Origin: Cellulomonas sp. APG4
GTDB taxonomy: Bacteria; Actinomycetota; Actinomycetes; Actinomycetales; Cellulomonadaceae
Direction of reading: 5' to 3'
Length of the DNA stretch: 64,000 nucleotides
Assembly: GCF_009996735.1 (NCBI RefSeq)
Contig: NZ_JAACYI010000020.1
Coordinates: forward strand, 1-64,000
Numbering within the stretch: the stretch's first letter is position 1; the number at the start of each line of letters is the position of its first letter. A program made the position numbers and the translations under genes. The notes under the pieces were generated by a model. The model saw nothing but the letters and a program-made list of their open reading frames with translations, was not told where the DNA came from and did not search any database. Shown here piece by piece: positions 50,259-58,761 of the stretch.

Positions 50259-50795
50259 ATGAGCGACGACCCAGGCAGCGGCCACGATGTCCGGAGGGAC
50301 AGGCGTGCCCGCACGGACAGGCACCTGCTGCGGGTGTACCTCGACGACCATCTCGCGGGATCGTCGGCCGGTGCGCGGCGCATGCGTCACGCGGCTGGTC
50401 GCCTCGCGCGGACCCCTGTGGGCCCTGATCTCGAGGCGGTGGCGCACGAGGTGGCCTCGGAGCAGCGTGAGCTGGCGGCGGTCGTCGACGCTCTCGGGCT
50501 GTCGCGGTCGCGCCTCAAGGAGTTCGCGGCGCGCGTGGGCGAGATCGTCGCCCGGCTCAAGCCCGACGGCGGGCTCCGGCGCAGCTCACCCATGACTGCC
50601 CTGATCGAGGCCGAGCTGCTGCGCAGCGCGCTCGTCGGCAAGCGCGGGGTGTGGCAGACGCTGCTCGACCTCTCGGAGGAGCTGGACCTCGACGGTGCGC
50701 GCATGGCCGAGCTCGTCGCCCGGACCGACCGCCAGCTGGCGACGCTCGACCGTGTGCACGCCTACGTCCGCGTGCGCGCCCTTCGCAGCCACTGA
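50259..50795 (+). CDS. Unknown all-helical cytosolic protein
   Basis: 178 residues, ATG behind GAGGAGGG. A basic, disordered-looking N-terminus is followed by amphipathic helices (DRHLLRVYLDDHLAGSSAGARRM, AVAHEVASEQRELAAVVDALG, SRLKEFAARVGEIVARLKP, TALIEAELLRSALVGKRG) that suggest a four-helix bundle. I do not recognise the family. Metal-site residues of ferritin-like proteins are not clear. It sits between nrdR and the acyl-CoA ligase. Confidence 0.8.
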   Translation: MSDDPGSGHDVRRDRRARTDRHLLRVYLDDHLAGSSAGARRMRHAAGRLARTPVGPDLEAVAHEVASEQRELAAVVDALGLSRSRLKEFAARVGEIVARLKPDGGLRRSSPMTALIEAELLRSALVGKRGVWQTLLDLSEELDLDGARMAELVARTDRQLATLDRVHAYVRVRALRSH

Positions 50796-50828
50796 CCGCC
50801 GTGCGCGGGCGGACCGCGCGTCCGGGCG

Positions 50829-52532
50829 TCAGCCCTCCTGGTGCCCGCCGCGCGACAGGATCTGTTCGCGCACCACGCGTCGCAGCACCTTGCCGATCTG
50901 CGACCGCGGGAGCTCCGGCAGGACGACGAGCTCACGTGGGTGCGCGTAGCGTGCGAGATGGTGCTCGCTCCACGCGCGCACCGCGGCGAGCTCGACCTTC
51001 GTGGCGCCCTCGGCCAGCACGATCGCCGCGACGACGCGCTCTCCCAGGTCTCCACCGGGGACGCCCACGACCGCGACGTCCTCGATGCCCGGCATGCCAC
51101 GCAGGTGGTCCTCGACCTGGGACGGGTACACGTTGTACCCGCCGCTGATGATGACCTCCTTGATGCGGTCCACGAGCCGGACGAAGCCGTCCTCCTCGAC
51201 CACGACGATGTCGCCCGTCCGCAGCCAGGTGCGTCCGTCGAGCTCGACGAGCACGGATGCCGTCTCCTGCGGCCGCTGCCAGTAGCCGTCGAACACCTGG
51301 GGGCCGGAGATCCAGAGCTCGCCGCGGTCCCCGCGTGCGACCTCGCGGTCGGGATGCTCGGGATCGCGCACGGTGATGTAGGTCGACGGGAACGGCAGTC
51401 CCAGGGTTCCGGGCCGGCGGGCCGACGACATCGGGCTGCCGAGCGCGACGGGCGAGGTCTCGGTGAGGCCGTACCCCTCGACGAGCAGGCCGCGGGTGAG
51501 GGTCTCCCAGCTCGCGGCGGTCGTGCTCGGGAGCGCCATCGCTCCCGAGATCGCGTGCGTGACGCTCGACAGGTCGACCCCCTCCCGTGCCGCGCCCTCC
51601 GCGAGGCGTTCGAACATCGGCGGGACCCCCGGGACGAACGTCGCCGGGCGCCTGCGCTGCGCGGCGAGGACCGCGGGCACGTCGAACTTCGGGAAGATCA
51701 CCACGGTGGCGGCGATGAGGACCGCGTAGGTGAGGCAGAGCGTCAGGCCGAAGGCGTGGAAGAACGGCAGGGCTGCGTACACGGTCTCGGTGCCTGAGCC
51801 GTGCCCGGTCCACGCGCGCCCCTGCTCGGCGTTCACCGCGAGGTGGCGGTGGCGCAGCACCGCGCCCTTCGGCGTGCCCGTCGTGCCCCCGGTGTACTGC
51901 AGCGTCGCGACGTCGTCGGCGGTCGGGCGTGGGTGCTCGGGTGAGAGCGGCCCCGCTCGCCGCACGAGGCGCTCCCAGCGCGGGACGCCGGGGACGGGGC
52001 TGCGCAGGGCGTCACGGCTGGCTCGCGCGGAGGCCACCGGCAGGTGGAGTGCCGCGCGCTTGACGGCGGGGAGGTCGGCCGCGATGTCCACGGCCACGAC
52101 GTGGCGCAGCGCCGTGTCCTCGCGCACCTCGAGCACACGGGCCACGGCCTTCTGCCAGACCAGGGCGACGACGGCGCCGCTGTCGGCCAGCTGGTGGCGC
52201 AGCTCGGGCGCGCTGTACGTGGGGTTGTGCTCGACGACGACGGCGCCGAGGCGGAGCACGGCGTAGAAGGCGACCACGTGCGTCGTGCAGTTCGGTAGCA
52301 CGAGTGCGACGCGGTCGCCGCGCCGGACGCCGAGCCGCCGCAACGCCTCGGCGGCGTGCGCGACCTTGCGCGCCAGGTCCGCGTAGGTCGTGACGGCCCC
52401 CAGGAAGTCGGTCGCGACGCGCGCGGGGTGCGCCGCGGCGGCGTCCTCGAGCGCCTGCGTCACGGGGGCCGTCGGTGCGGGCACGTCGTGCGGTACACCG
52501 GGGGCGTACGAGGAGAGCCATGGTCGTTCCAC
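50829..52532 (-). CDS. Long-chain fatty-acid-CoA ligase (AMP-forming)
   Basis: Activates a carboxylate, probably a fatty acid, through an acyl-AMP to its CoA thioester. 567 residues from GTG 52532. Motifs: P-loop YTGGTTGTPKGA, YGLTETSP, TWLRTGD, RIKEVIISGGYNVYP and the C-terminal lysine in GKVLRR. Several rounds of FadD-like ligases exist in actinobacteria, so the chain length is open. Three 15-bp repeats lie in its promoter and could be an operator. Confidence 0.92.
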   Translation of the reverse strand: MERPWLSSYAPGVPHDVPAPTAPVTQALEDAAAAHPARVATDFLGAVTTYADLARKVAHAAEALRRLGVRRGDRVALVLPNCTTHVVAFYAVLRLGAVVVEHNPTYSAPELRHQLADSGAVVALVWQKAVARVLEVREDTALRHVVAVDIAADLPAVKRAALHLPVASARASRDALRSPVPGVPRWERLVRRAGPLSPEHPRPTADDVATLQYTGGTTGTPKGAVLRHRHLAVNAEQGRAWTGHGSGTETVYAALPFFHAFGLTLCLTYAVLIAATVVIFPKFDVPAVLAAQRRRPATFVPGVPPMFERLAEGAAREGVDLSSVTHAISGAMALPSTTAASWETLTRGLLVEGYGLTETSPVALGSPMSSARRPGTLGLPFPSTYITVRDPEHPDREVARGDRGELWISGPQVFDGYWQRPQETASVLVELDGRTWLRTGDIVVVEEDGFVRLVDRIKEVIISGGYNVYPSQVEDHLRGMPGIEDVAVVGVPGGDLGERVVAAIVLAEGATKVELAAVRAWSEHHLARYAHPRELVVLPELPRSQIGKVLRRVVREQILSRGGHQEG

Positions 52533-52544
52533 GCCTCCAGCGTA
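52533..52544 (-). promoter_or_regulatory. Acyl-CoA ligase promoter, leaderless layout
   Basis: Minus-strand TACGCT (52544-52539), 6 nt, then GTG 52532. The hexamer shares bases with the first 15-bp repeat. Confidence 0.5.
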
Positions 52545-52585
52545 GGTTACGCGCGCGTAGGTTACGACCGCGTAGGTCCCGTGAC
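52541..52585 (+). repeat. Three phased 15-bp repeats, candidate operator
   Basis: CGTAGGTTACG at 52541 and 52556, and CGTAGGTCCCG at 52571, each starting 15 bp after the last. The first two contain the inverted repeat CGTA-N3-TACG. They overlap and extend upstream of the ligase -10 region. Confidence 0.85.
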
Positions 52586-52688
52586 CGGAGGAAATCGCTG
52601 GCCGTCCGCGGGGCGTCGGAGCACAGTGTGGCCGGGCGCGGACGCAGCCCCCGGACCGGGACGGCGCCGCGACAGGAGGAGGTGCACG

Positions 52689-52865
52689 ATGACGGACCGA
52701 CGCGAGGGCGGGGCCGACGAGGACGCCAAGCGAAAGTTCCGTGAGGCGCTCGAGCGCAAGCGCGGGCACACCCACCGCACGGAGCAGGCGCCCCCGGGCG
52801 CCGGCGGCGTGCAGGGCCCCGAGACGCACGGGGGGCGCCGGACGTTCCGGCGCAAGACCGGCTGA
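52689..52865 (+). CDS. DUF5302 small protein
   Basis: 58 residues from ATG 52689 behind AGGAGGTG. Charged and probably disordered: EDAKRKFREALERKRG followed by a Pro/Gly-rich middle and basic tail RRTFRRKTG. The KRKFREALxRK motif is the mark of DUF5302, a small family known mainly from actinobacteria. Function unknown. Its stop codon is inside a 21-bp hairpin shared with serA. Confidence 0.85.
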   Translation: MTDRREGGADEDAKRKFREALERKRGHTHRTEQAPPGAGGVQGPETHGGRRTFRRKTG

Positions 52866-52909
52866 GCGCCGCGGGCCCGGGACGGCAGTCCCGGGCCCGC
52901 GGCGCTCAG
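52862..52909 (+). terminator. 21-bp perfect bidirectional terminator
   Basis: 52862-52882 pairs without mismatch with 52889-52909 around a 6-nt loop. Both stop codons, the TGA of DUF5302 (52863-52865) and that of serA (52906-52908), are inside the stem and pair with each other. No T-tract, as usual in GC-rich actinobacteria. Confidence 0.9.
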
Positions 52910-54105
52910 GAGAGGACGCGCAGGCGGATCGTCTGGTCCATCGTCTCGAGCTCGCGGGTGACCTCCGGCGTCAGCCCCGAGCTGACGTCGGTGACCACGT
53001 ACCCGTGCTGGCCCCGCGTCGCGAGCAGCTGACCGTCGATGTTGACGCCGTGCTCGGCGAGGGTCCGGTTGATGCCGGCGAGGACGCCGGGGGTGTTGTG
53101 GTGCAGGTGCGTGATCCGGTGCGAGCCGGTGCGCGCCTCGAGGGCGAGGTTGGGCAGGTTGACGCTCAGCATCGTGGAGCCGTGCGCGAGGTAGTCGCGC
53201 AGCTTGTTCGAGACGAACTGGCCGATGGCCTGCTGGGCCTCGAGGGTCGAACCCCCCACGTGGGGTGTCAGGATGACGTTGGGCAGGCCGCGCAGCTCGG
53301 ACTCGAACGCGTCGCCGCGGCGCTTGGGCTCCTCCGGGAACACGTCGACCGCGGCGCCGGCGATGTGGCCGGAGAGGATCGCCTCGCGCAGCGCCGTGTA
53401 GTCGACGACGAAGCCCCGGGACAGGTTGAGGAAGATCGAGCGCGGCTTCATCCTCGCGAGCTGGGCGGCCCCGAAGAGTCCCGCGTTGCCCGAGCGTCCG
53501 TCGACGTGCAGGGTCACGGTGTCGGCCACCTCGAGGAGCTCGTCGAGCGAACCCATCCGGCGCGCGTTGCCGAGCGCGAGCTTCTCCTGGGTGTCGTAGA
53601 AGACGACGGACATGCCGAGGTTCTCGGCGAGCACCGAGAGCTGCGTGCCGATGTTGCCGTAGCCGACGATGCCGAGCGTGCGTCCCCTGACCTCGTGGGC
53701 TCCTTCGGCGGTCTTGTCCCAGACGCCCTGGTGCAGCGCCCGGTCGCGCTCGGTGAGTCGGCGCGCGAGCGCGATGATCTCGGCCAGCGCGAGCTCGACG
53801 ACCGAGCGGGTGTTCGAGAAGGGCGCGTTGAAGGCCACCACGCCGTGCTCGGCCGCGGCTGCGAGGTCGATCTGGTTCGTGCCGATGCAGTACGCACCGA
53901 CGGCCTGCAGGCCCGGCGCGGACGCCAGGACCCGCTGCGTCACCTGGGTCTTCGATCGGATGCCGAGGAGGTGGACGCCGTCGAGCGCCGCGATGAGCTC
54001 GTCCTCGTCGAGGGCGCCCGAGCGGGTGACGACCTCGATCCCGTCCTGCTCGAGGACGGCGGTCGCGAGCGGGTGGAGGTTCTCCAGCAGCAGGGCTCTC
54101 AGCAC
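52906..54105 (-). CDS. serA: D-3-phosphoglycerate dehydrogenase (ACT-domain type)
   Basis: First step of serine synthesis. 399 residues from GTG 54105, the shorter E. coli-like form: substrate/NAD domains (GYGNIGTQLSVLAENLG, catalytic histidine in TPHVGGSTLEAQ) and a single C-terminal ACT domain (about 325-399, LHHNTPGVLAGINRTLAEHGVNIDGQ) for serine feedback. The larger form with an extra ASB domain, common in actinobacteria, is not this one. Confidence 0.93.
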   Translation of the reverse strand: MLRALLLENLHPLATAVLEQDGIEVVTRSGALDEDELIAALDGVHLLGIRSKTQVTQRVLASAPGLQAVGAYCIGTNQIDLAAAAEHGVVAFNAPFSNTRSVVELALAEIIALARRLTERDRALHQGVWDKTAEGAHEVRGRTLGIVGYGNIGTQLSVLAENLGMSVVFYDTQEKLALGNARRMGSLDELLEVADTVTLHVDGRSGNAGLFGAAQLARMKPRSIFLNLSRGFVVDYTALREAILSGHIAGAAVDVFPEEPKRRGDAFESELRGLPNVILTPHVGGSTLEAQQAIGQFVSNKLRDYLAHGSTMLSVNLPNLALEARTGSHRITHLHHNTPGVLAGINRTLAEHGVNIDGQLLATRGQHGYVVTDVSSGLTPEVTRELETMDQTIRLRVLS

Positions 54106-54117
54106 GCGCCTATCGTG
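54106..54117 (-). promoter_or_regulatory. serA promoter, leaderless layout
   Basis: Minus-strand CACGAT (54117-54112), 6 nt, then GTG 54105. Confidence 0.4.
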
Positions 54118-54176
54118 GCCCTCGTCGGCGGCCCGGCCAAAACGCGCCCGACAGGCGGGACGTCGCACGGCTCGGG

Positions 54177-54189
54177 CACACTTGTCTCG
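54177..54189 (+). promoter_or_regulatory. Matrixin-like gene promoter, leaderless layout
   Basis: CACACT (54177-54182), 6 nt, then GTG 54189. Confidence 0.4.
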
Positions 54190-55061
54190 TGAGCCGTCAC
54201 GACCGACGTGAGCTCCGACGCCGTCGTCGTGAGCTCGCCCAGCTCGACCGGGCCGCGCGCGGGCGCCGTCGGTCGCGGCCGCTGCTCGTCCTGACGGTCC
54301 TCGGTGTCCTCGTCGCGGGTGTCGCGCTGAGCCCCTGGGGTGAGCTCGACCGTCTGCGTGACCTCCTCGGCACGAGGGCGTACGTCGAGATCGACGGACG
54401 CGCCGTCGCGGTGCCACGTCCGGCGGCCGCGGAGGGCCGGATGCTGCCGGTCGTACCCGTCACGAGCTCGGGCGCGCACGAGTTCCTGCACACGACCGAC
54501 GACGGGCTCCCGGTCGGCTACGACCCGTGCCGGCCGGTCAGGTACGTCGTCCGCCCCGACGGCGCCCCGCCGGAGGGGGACCGGCTGCTCGCCGACGCCC
54601 TCGCCGTGGTGTCCGCCGCCACGGGGCTCGCGTTCGAGCACGTCGGGACGACCGACGAGGAACCCGTGAAGGACCGTGACCTCATCCAGCCCGGTCGCTA
54701 CGGGGACGGCTGGGTGCCGGTGCTCGTGGCGTGGTCGGACGAGGACGAGCTCCCCGAGCTCGCCGGCCAGGTGGCCGGCGTGGGCGGGTCCGCCGCGGTC
54801 CCGGGCTCCGACGGCCGGGGCAGGTGGCTCGCGGCCGGGCGCCTCGTCCTCGACGCCCCCGACCTCGTGGCCCTCCTCGAGCGCCCCGACGGCGAGGCCC
54901 AGGCGCGCGCCGTCGTCGTGCACGAGCTCGGCCACGTGCTCGGCCTCGACCACGTCGACGACACGGCCGAGCTGATGCACCCCCAGACCTCGGCGCGGGC
55001 CGAGCTGGGTCCGGGTGACCGGCAGGGCCTCGCTCTCCTCGGGGCGGTCGCGTGCGAGTGA
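54189..55061 (+). CDS. Membrane-anchored matrixin-like zinc protease
   Basis: 290 residues. A very basic N-terminus of 30 residues and one membrane helix (about 31-50) predict a type II anchor with the rest outside. The metzincin zinc site is exact: H245, H249 and H255 in HELGHVLGLDH, with the Met-turn in ELMHPQ. This is M10A (matrixin) family architecture without a recognisable propeptide cysteine switch. Substrate unknown. GTG start with a promoter-like hexamer six bases before. Confidence 0.87.
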   Translation: MSRHDRRELRRRRRELAQLDRAARGRRRSRPLLVLTVLGVLVAGVALSPWGELDRLRDLLGTRAYVEIDGRAVAVPRPAAAEGRMLPVVPVTSSGAHEFLHTTDDGLPVGYDPCRPVRYVVRPDGAPPEGDRLLADALAVVSAATGLAFEHVGTTDEEPVKDRDLIQPGRYGDGWVPVLVAWSDEDELPELAGQVAGVGGSAAVPGSDGRGRWLAAGRLVLDAPDLVALLERPDGEAQARAVVVHELGHVLGLDHVDDTAELMHPQTSARAELGPGDRQGLALLGAVACE

Positions 55062-55075
55062 GGTGACCGCTGTGG

Positions 55076-55090
55076 GCCCGCCGCGCGGGC
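55076..55090 (+). terminator. Small hairpin between matrixin-like and helD genes
   Basis: GCCCGC and GCGGGC pair around CGC directly before the helD stop. Six-bp stem; weak. Confidence 0.3.
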
Positions 55091-57436
55091 TCAGTGCTGG
55101 ACGAGCCCCTCGGGCGGCTCGGCGGACGTGACCACGTGGAGCGTCTGCGTGGGACGTGTCATCGCGACGTACAGGTCACCCGCGCTCTCGCCGCCCACCT
55201 CGTGCGGCTCGACGAGCACGACGACGTCGTACTCGAGCCCCTTGCTCTCGTGCGGCGTGAGCACCACGACCCGGGCGTCGGGCGTCGACGGCGCGCTCCC
55301 GTCGACGTACGCGGCCGACGCGCCGGTGGCCAGGACGGCCCGCAGGTCCTCGACGCGGGACGCCGGGGCCAGCACCGCGACCCGCCCGGCGAGCTCGGTC
55401 TCGCCGGCGGCGGTCGCCGCGAGGTCCTGCGCGGCCCAGCCCCGCACCGCGTCCGCGACGACCGCGTCGGCGGTCGTCGTCACGTCGTCGGCCGGGACCC
55501 GGTGGAGTACCAGTGCGTCGGGCACCTCGCGGGCCGAGGTCAGGGCGCTCACGGGCAGCCCCGCCACGCGCGCGACGCGTCCGGCCGCGTCCGCGACCTG
55601 CGCCGGCGTGCGGTAGTTGACGGTGAGCTCGGCGAGCCGCCACGAGTCGCCGAGCACGGGGTCGAGCGCCTGCGCCCAGTCGCGGGTCCCGGCCGCCGAC
55701 GACGTCTGCGCGACGTCGCCGACGATCGTCAGCGACCGCGTCGGGCAGCGTCGCAGCACCATGCGCCACGCCATGGGCGAGAGCTCCTGCGCCTCGTCGA
55801 CCACCACGTGGCCGTAGGTCCAGCTCCGGTCGGCAGCGGCGCGCTCGGCGGTCGTGAGCGCCGGACCGGTGTGGGCGAACCGCTCGGCCAGCACCTCCGC
55901 GCTGACCAGCCCGCGCCCGGCGCCCGAGGACTGCAGCACCTGGCGCGCGTAGTCGAGCTCCTCCTGACGTCGTCGGGCGTCGGCGGCGGCCTGGGCACGC
56001 GCGGCCTGGTCGTCCTCGCCCAGCAGCTCGGCGGCCTCGTCGAGCAGCGGGACGTCGCTGTCCGTCCAGGGCGCGTCGGCCTCGCGCAGCAGCGCGTGAC
56101 GTTCGGCCGGGCTCAACCAGGGAGCCGCCTCCTCGAGCCGTGCCGGCCGGCTGAGCAGGTCGCCCACGAGCTTCTGCGGGGTGAGGGGCATCCACGCGAG
56201 GTTGAGTGCGATGCGCACCTCACGCGTCGTGCGCAGCTCCTCGACGATCTCGGCGCGGTCCTCCGGCGGCACCGTGTAGCCCAGCTGCTCGACGTACTGC
56301 GACGCGAGCCGGGTGAGCATGTCCCGGACGAACGTGACGCGCGCCTGGTTGTGGGGCTTGCCGGTACGGCGCGCGCGCTGGACGGCCTCGGCGACGTCCC
56401 TCGGGCGCACGACGACGCGGCGACCGTCGACCGAGACCTCGACCGGTGCCTGCGGGACCCGCTGACGCGCCCGCACGGCCCGGGCGATCACCTGCGCCAG
56501 CACGGGACGTCCCTTGATCTCCGCGACGTGCGGGGCGTCCTGGCCCTCGACGACCAGGCCCGGCACCAGGTCGGCGACGGTCGCGGTCACGACGCCGGTC
56601 TCGCCGAGCGAGGGCAGTACCTGGTCGATGTAGCGCAGGAACACCCTGCTCGGGCCGAGCAGCAGCACCCCCGAGCGTTCGAGCACGCGCCGGTGCGCGT
56701 AGAGCAGGTACGCCGCCCGGTGCAGGGCGACCGCCGTCTTGCCCGTCCCGGGGCCGCCCTGGACGACGAGCGCGCCGGCGAGGTCCGACCGGATGATCGC
56801 GTCCTGCTCGGCCTGGATCGTGGCGACGATGTCGCCCATCCGGCCCGTGCGTCCGGCGGCGAGAGCCGCGAGGAGCGCGCCCTCCCCCGAGAGGCCGGCG
56901 AGGGTCGCCTCGGCCTCGGGGCCGTCGAGCGCGTCGAGGTCGAGCACCTCGTCCTCGAGGGCCGTCACCGTACGGCCACGTGTCACGAGGTGCCGTCGTC
57001 GGACGACGTCGTCAGGGCGAGCCGCGGTCGCGCGGTAGAAGGCCTGGGCGGCGGGTGCGCGCCAGTCCGTCAGCAGGGAGGTGTGCTCGGCGTCCGTGAG
57101 CCCGATGCGGCCCACGTAGCGGACGGCGCCGTCGGTCAGGTCCAGCCGGCCGAACACGAGCCGCTGCTCGACCGCGTCGAGCTGGGCGAGCCGGTCCTCG
57201 TAGAGCGTCGCGAAGGCGTCACGCTCGGAGCGGTTCTGGGGCGAGCCCGAGGGCCCGACCCGACGCACCTCGGCGAGGCGGGCGGCCGACTGGGCGCGCA
57301 GCTCGTCGAGCCGCGCGTAGCGCAGGTCGACAGCGCCCTGCTCCTCGCGCAGCTGGTCCTGCCTGCCTGTCACACGGCCCCCCAGGGTCCCTCGCGCACC
57401 CGTGAGGGGTGGCGTCGGTTCGGATCGGCCGTCCAT
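55091..57436 (-). CDS. helD: HelD-like RNA-polymerase-associated helicase
   Basis: Superfamily-1 UvrD-like ATPase that in other bacteria removes stalled or drug-bound RNA polymerase from DNA. 781 residues: long N-terminal coiled arm (about 22-100), Walker A GGPGTGKT at 227-234, DEAQELSPMAW (Walker B), GDVAQTSS, and C-terminal VLTPHESKGLEYDVVVLVEP and YVAMTRPTQTLHV. The order and length suit the actinobacterial (class II) group. The start may instead be GTG 57373 (TGRQDQLREEQ), which has GGGGGG before it. Confidence 0.9.
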   Translation of the reverse strand: MDGRSEPTPPLTGARGTLGGRVTGRQDQLREEQGAVDLRYARLDELRAQSAARLAEVRRVGPSGSPQNRSERDAFATLYEDRLAQLDAVEQRLVFGRLDLTDGAVRYVGRIGLTDAEHTSLLTDWRAPAAQAFYRATAARPDDVVRRRHLVTRGRTVTALEDEVLDLDALDGPEAEATLAGLSGEGALLAALAAGRTGRMGDIVATIQAEQDAIIRSDLAGALVVQGGPGTGKTAVALHRAAYLLYAHRRVLERSGVLLLGPSRVFLRYIDQVLPSLGETGVVTATVADLVPGLVVEGQDAPHVAEIKGRPVLAQVIARAVRARQRVPQAPVEVSVDGRRVVVRPRDVAEAVQRARRTGKPHNQARVTFVRDMLTRLASQYVEQLGYTVPPEDRAEIVEELRTTREVRIALNLAWMPLTPQKLVGDLLSRPARLEEAAPWLSPAERHALLREADAPWTDSDVPLLDEAAELLGEDDQAARAQAAADARRRQEELDYARQVLQSSGAGRGLVSAEVLAERFAHTGPALTTAERAAADRSWTYGHVVVDEAQELSPMAWRMVLRRCPTRSLTIVGDVAQTSSAAGTRDWAQALDPVLGDSWRLAELTVNYRTPAQVADAAGRVARVAGLPVSALTSAREVPDALVLHRVPADDVTTTADAVVADAVRGWAAQDLAATAAGETELAGRVAVLAPASRVEDLRAVLATGASAAYVDGSAPSTPDARVVVLTPHESKGLEYDVVVLVEPHEVGGESAGDLYVAMTRPTQTLHVVTSAEPPEGLVQH

Positions 57437-57567
57437 TATCCGCGCTCGCGGACGCGCGACGTGCCGTGGTCCACGCGCCGGGCGGCACGCCGTCCGGGTG
57501 ACCGAGGGGCGACACGTCGCCGCGCCCCCGTAGGATCGGGCCCGCCGGACCCCCAGAAAGGTCGACC

Positions 57568-58761
57568 GTGCCCTACACCGAGCTCACCTCGCGCCCCTTG
57601 AGGGTGCTCCTCGTCGAGGACGACGACGGTGACGCGCTGCTCGTCTCCGAGCTCTTCGCGGACTCGGGCGTCACCGTCGAGCTGCGCCGGGCCCGGACGC
57701 TCGAGGAGGCGTCGACCCAGCTCGACGTCGAGTGCGTGCTGCTCGACCTCGGGCTGCCCGACGCCGACGGGATGTCCGCCCTCGAGAAGGTGCTGCGCTC
57801 GGCCCGGAACCCGGCCGTCGTGGTGCTCACCGGTCTCACCGGCTCGGGCGCCGGCCTCAAGGCCGTCGCGGCAGGCGCGCAGGACTACCTCGTCAAGGGT
57901 GAGGTCACGCCGGCCCTCCTCGCGCGCTCGGTCCGGTACGCCATCCAGCGGCGTCACGCCGAGGTCCAGGAGCGAGACCTCTACCGCGCGAAGCTGCGGG
58001 CGTCCGAGACCAGTCGGCTGGAACGGGCCCTGCTCCCCACGCCGCTCGTGGGTGACGCGGCCGTCGAGGTGCTGGTGGGCTACCGCGCGGGCCGGGACGG
58101 CCTGCTCGGCGGCGACTTCTACGACGTCGTCGAGCGTGCCGACGGCTCGATCGCGGCGATCGTCGGGGACGTCGCGGGGCACGGCCCGGACGAGGCCGCC
58201 CTCGGCGCGACGCTGCGCACCGCCTGGCGCACGTCGGTGCTCGCCGGGCTGCCGGCCGCCCAGGTCCTCGACGTCGTCGAGCAGATCCTCTCGGCCGAGC
58301 GCGGCCGTCCGGAGATCTTCGCGACGATGGTGATGGTCGTGGTCACGCCCGAGCGCGACGCGCTCGACCTCTTCCTGTGCGGTCACCCGACGCCGTTCCT
58401 CCTCGGCACGCCGACCCGTTCGCTCCCGAGCGAGCACCGGGGACGGGCTCTGGGCATCCCGGTCCTCGGCGGCTGGACCTCGCAGCGGGTCGAGCTCGGC
58501 TCGTCGTGGCGCGTGATCATGTACACCGACGGCGTGCTCGAGAGCACGGTCGACGGCGGCGGCACGCGGCTCGGCGAGGAGGGCCTCCAGCTCGTGATGG
58601 AGGAGCAGGTCGCGGCCGAGCGTGCCGACCGCGAGGCAGGCGCCGACGGACCTGCCTCGATCGTCGACCGCATCCTCGAGGCCGTGCGCACCCGGCACGG
58701 TGGCGACCTCGTGGACGACACGGCCCTGGTCGTCCTCGGCTGGGACGGCGGCGCCGCATGA
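57568..58761 (+). CDS. Response regulator with PP2C (SpoIIE/RsbU) phosphatase output
   Basis: 397 residues. REC domain (about 10-125) with D60 as phospho-acceptor ([11 protein letters not shown]) and K110; linker helix; PP2C-type phosphatase (about 155-395) with metal ligands in [14 protein letters not shown] and DDTALV intact. Such regulators dephosphorylate STAS anti-anti-sigma proteins in partner-switching pathways. TAGGAT (57531-57536) gives a leader of about 25 nt with AAAGG. It overlaps the kinase gene by four bases. Confidence 0.94.
   Translation: MPYTELTSRPLRVLLVEDDDGDALLVSELFADSGVTVELRRARTLEEASTQLDVECVLLDLGLPDADGMSALEKVLRSARNPAVVVLTGLTGSGAGLKAVAAGAQDYLVKGEVTPALLARSVRYAIQRRHAEVQERDLYRAKLRASETSRLERALLPTPLVGDAAVEVLVGYRAGRDGLLGGDFYDVVERADGSIAAIVGDVAGHGPDEAALGATLRTAWRTSVLAGLPAAQVLDVVEQILSAERGRPEIFATMVMVVVTPERDALDLFLCGHPTPFLLGTPTRSLPSEHRGRALGIPVLGGWTSQRVELGSSWRVIMYTDGVLESTVDGGGTRLGEEGLQLVMEEQVAAERADREAGADGPASIVDRILEAVRTRHGGDLVDDTALVVLGWDGGAA

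Noticed and set aside
57437-57567. Rifamycin-associated element before helD
   Set aside because: No long inverted repeat of that type in the helD upstream region, so rifamycin induction is not supported.
55094-57601. Long plus-strand open frame (about 835 codons) opposite helD
   Set aside because: It is the antisense shadow of helD: Arg/Gly/His-rich, no motif, no ribosome site. GC-rich codon bias keeps such frames open.
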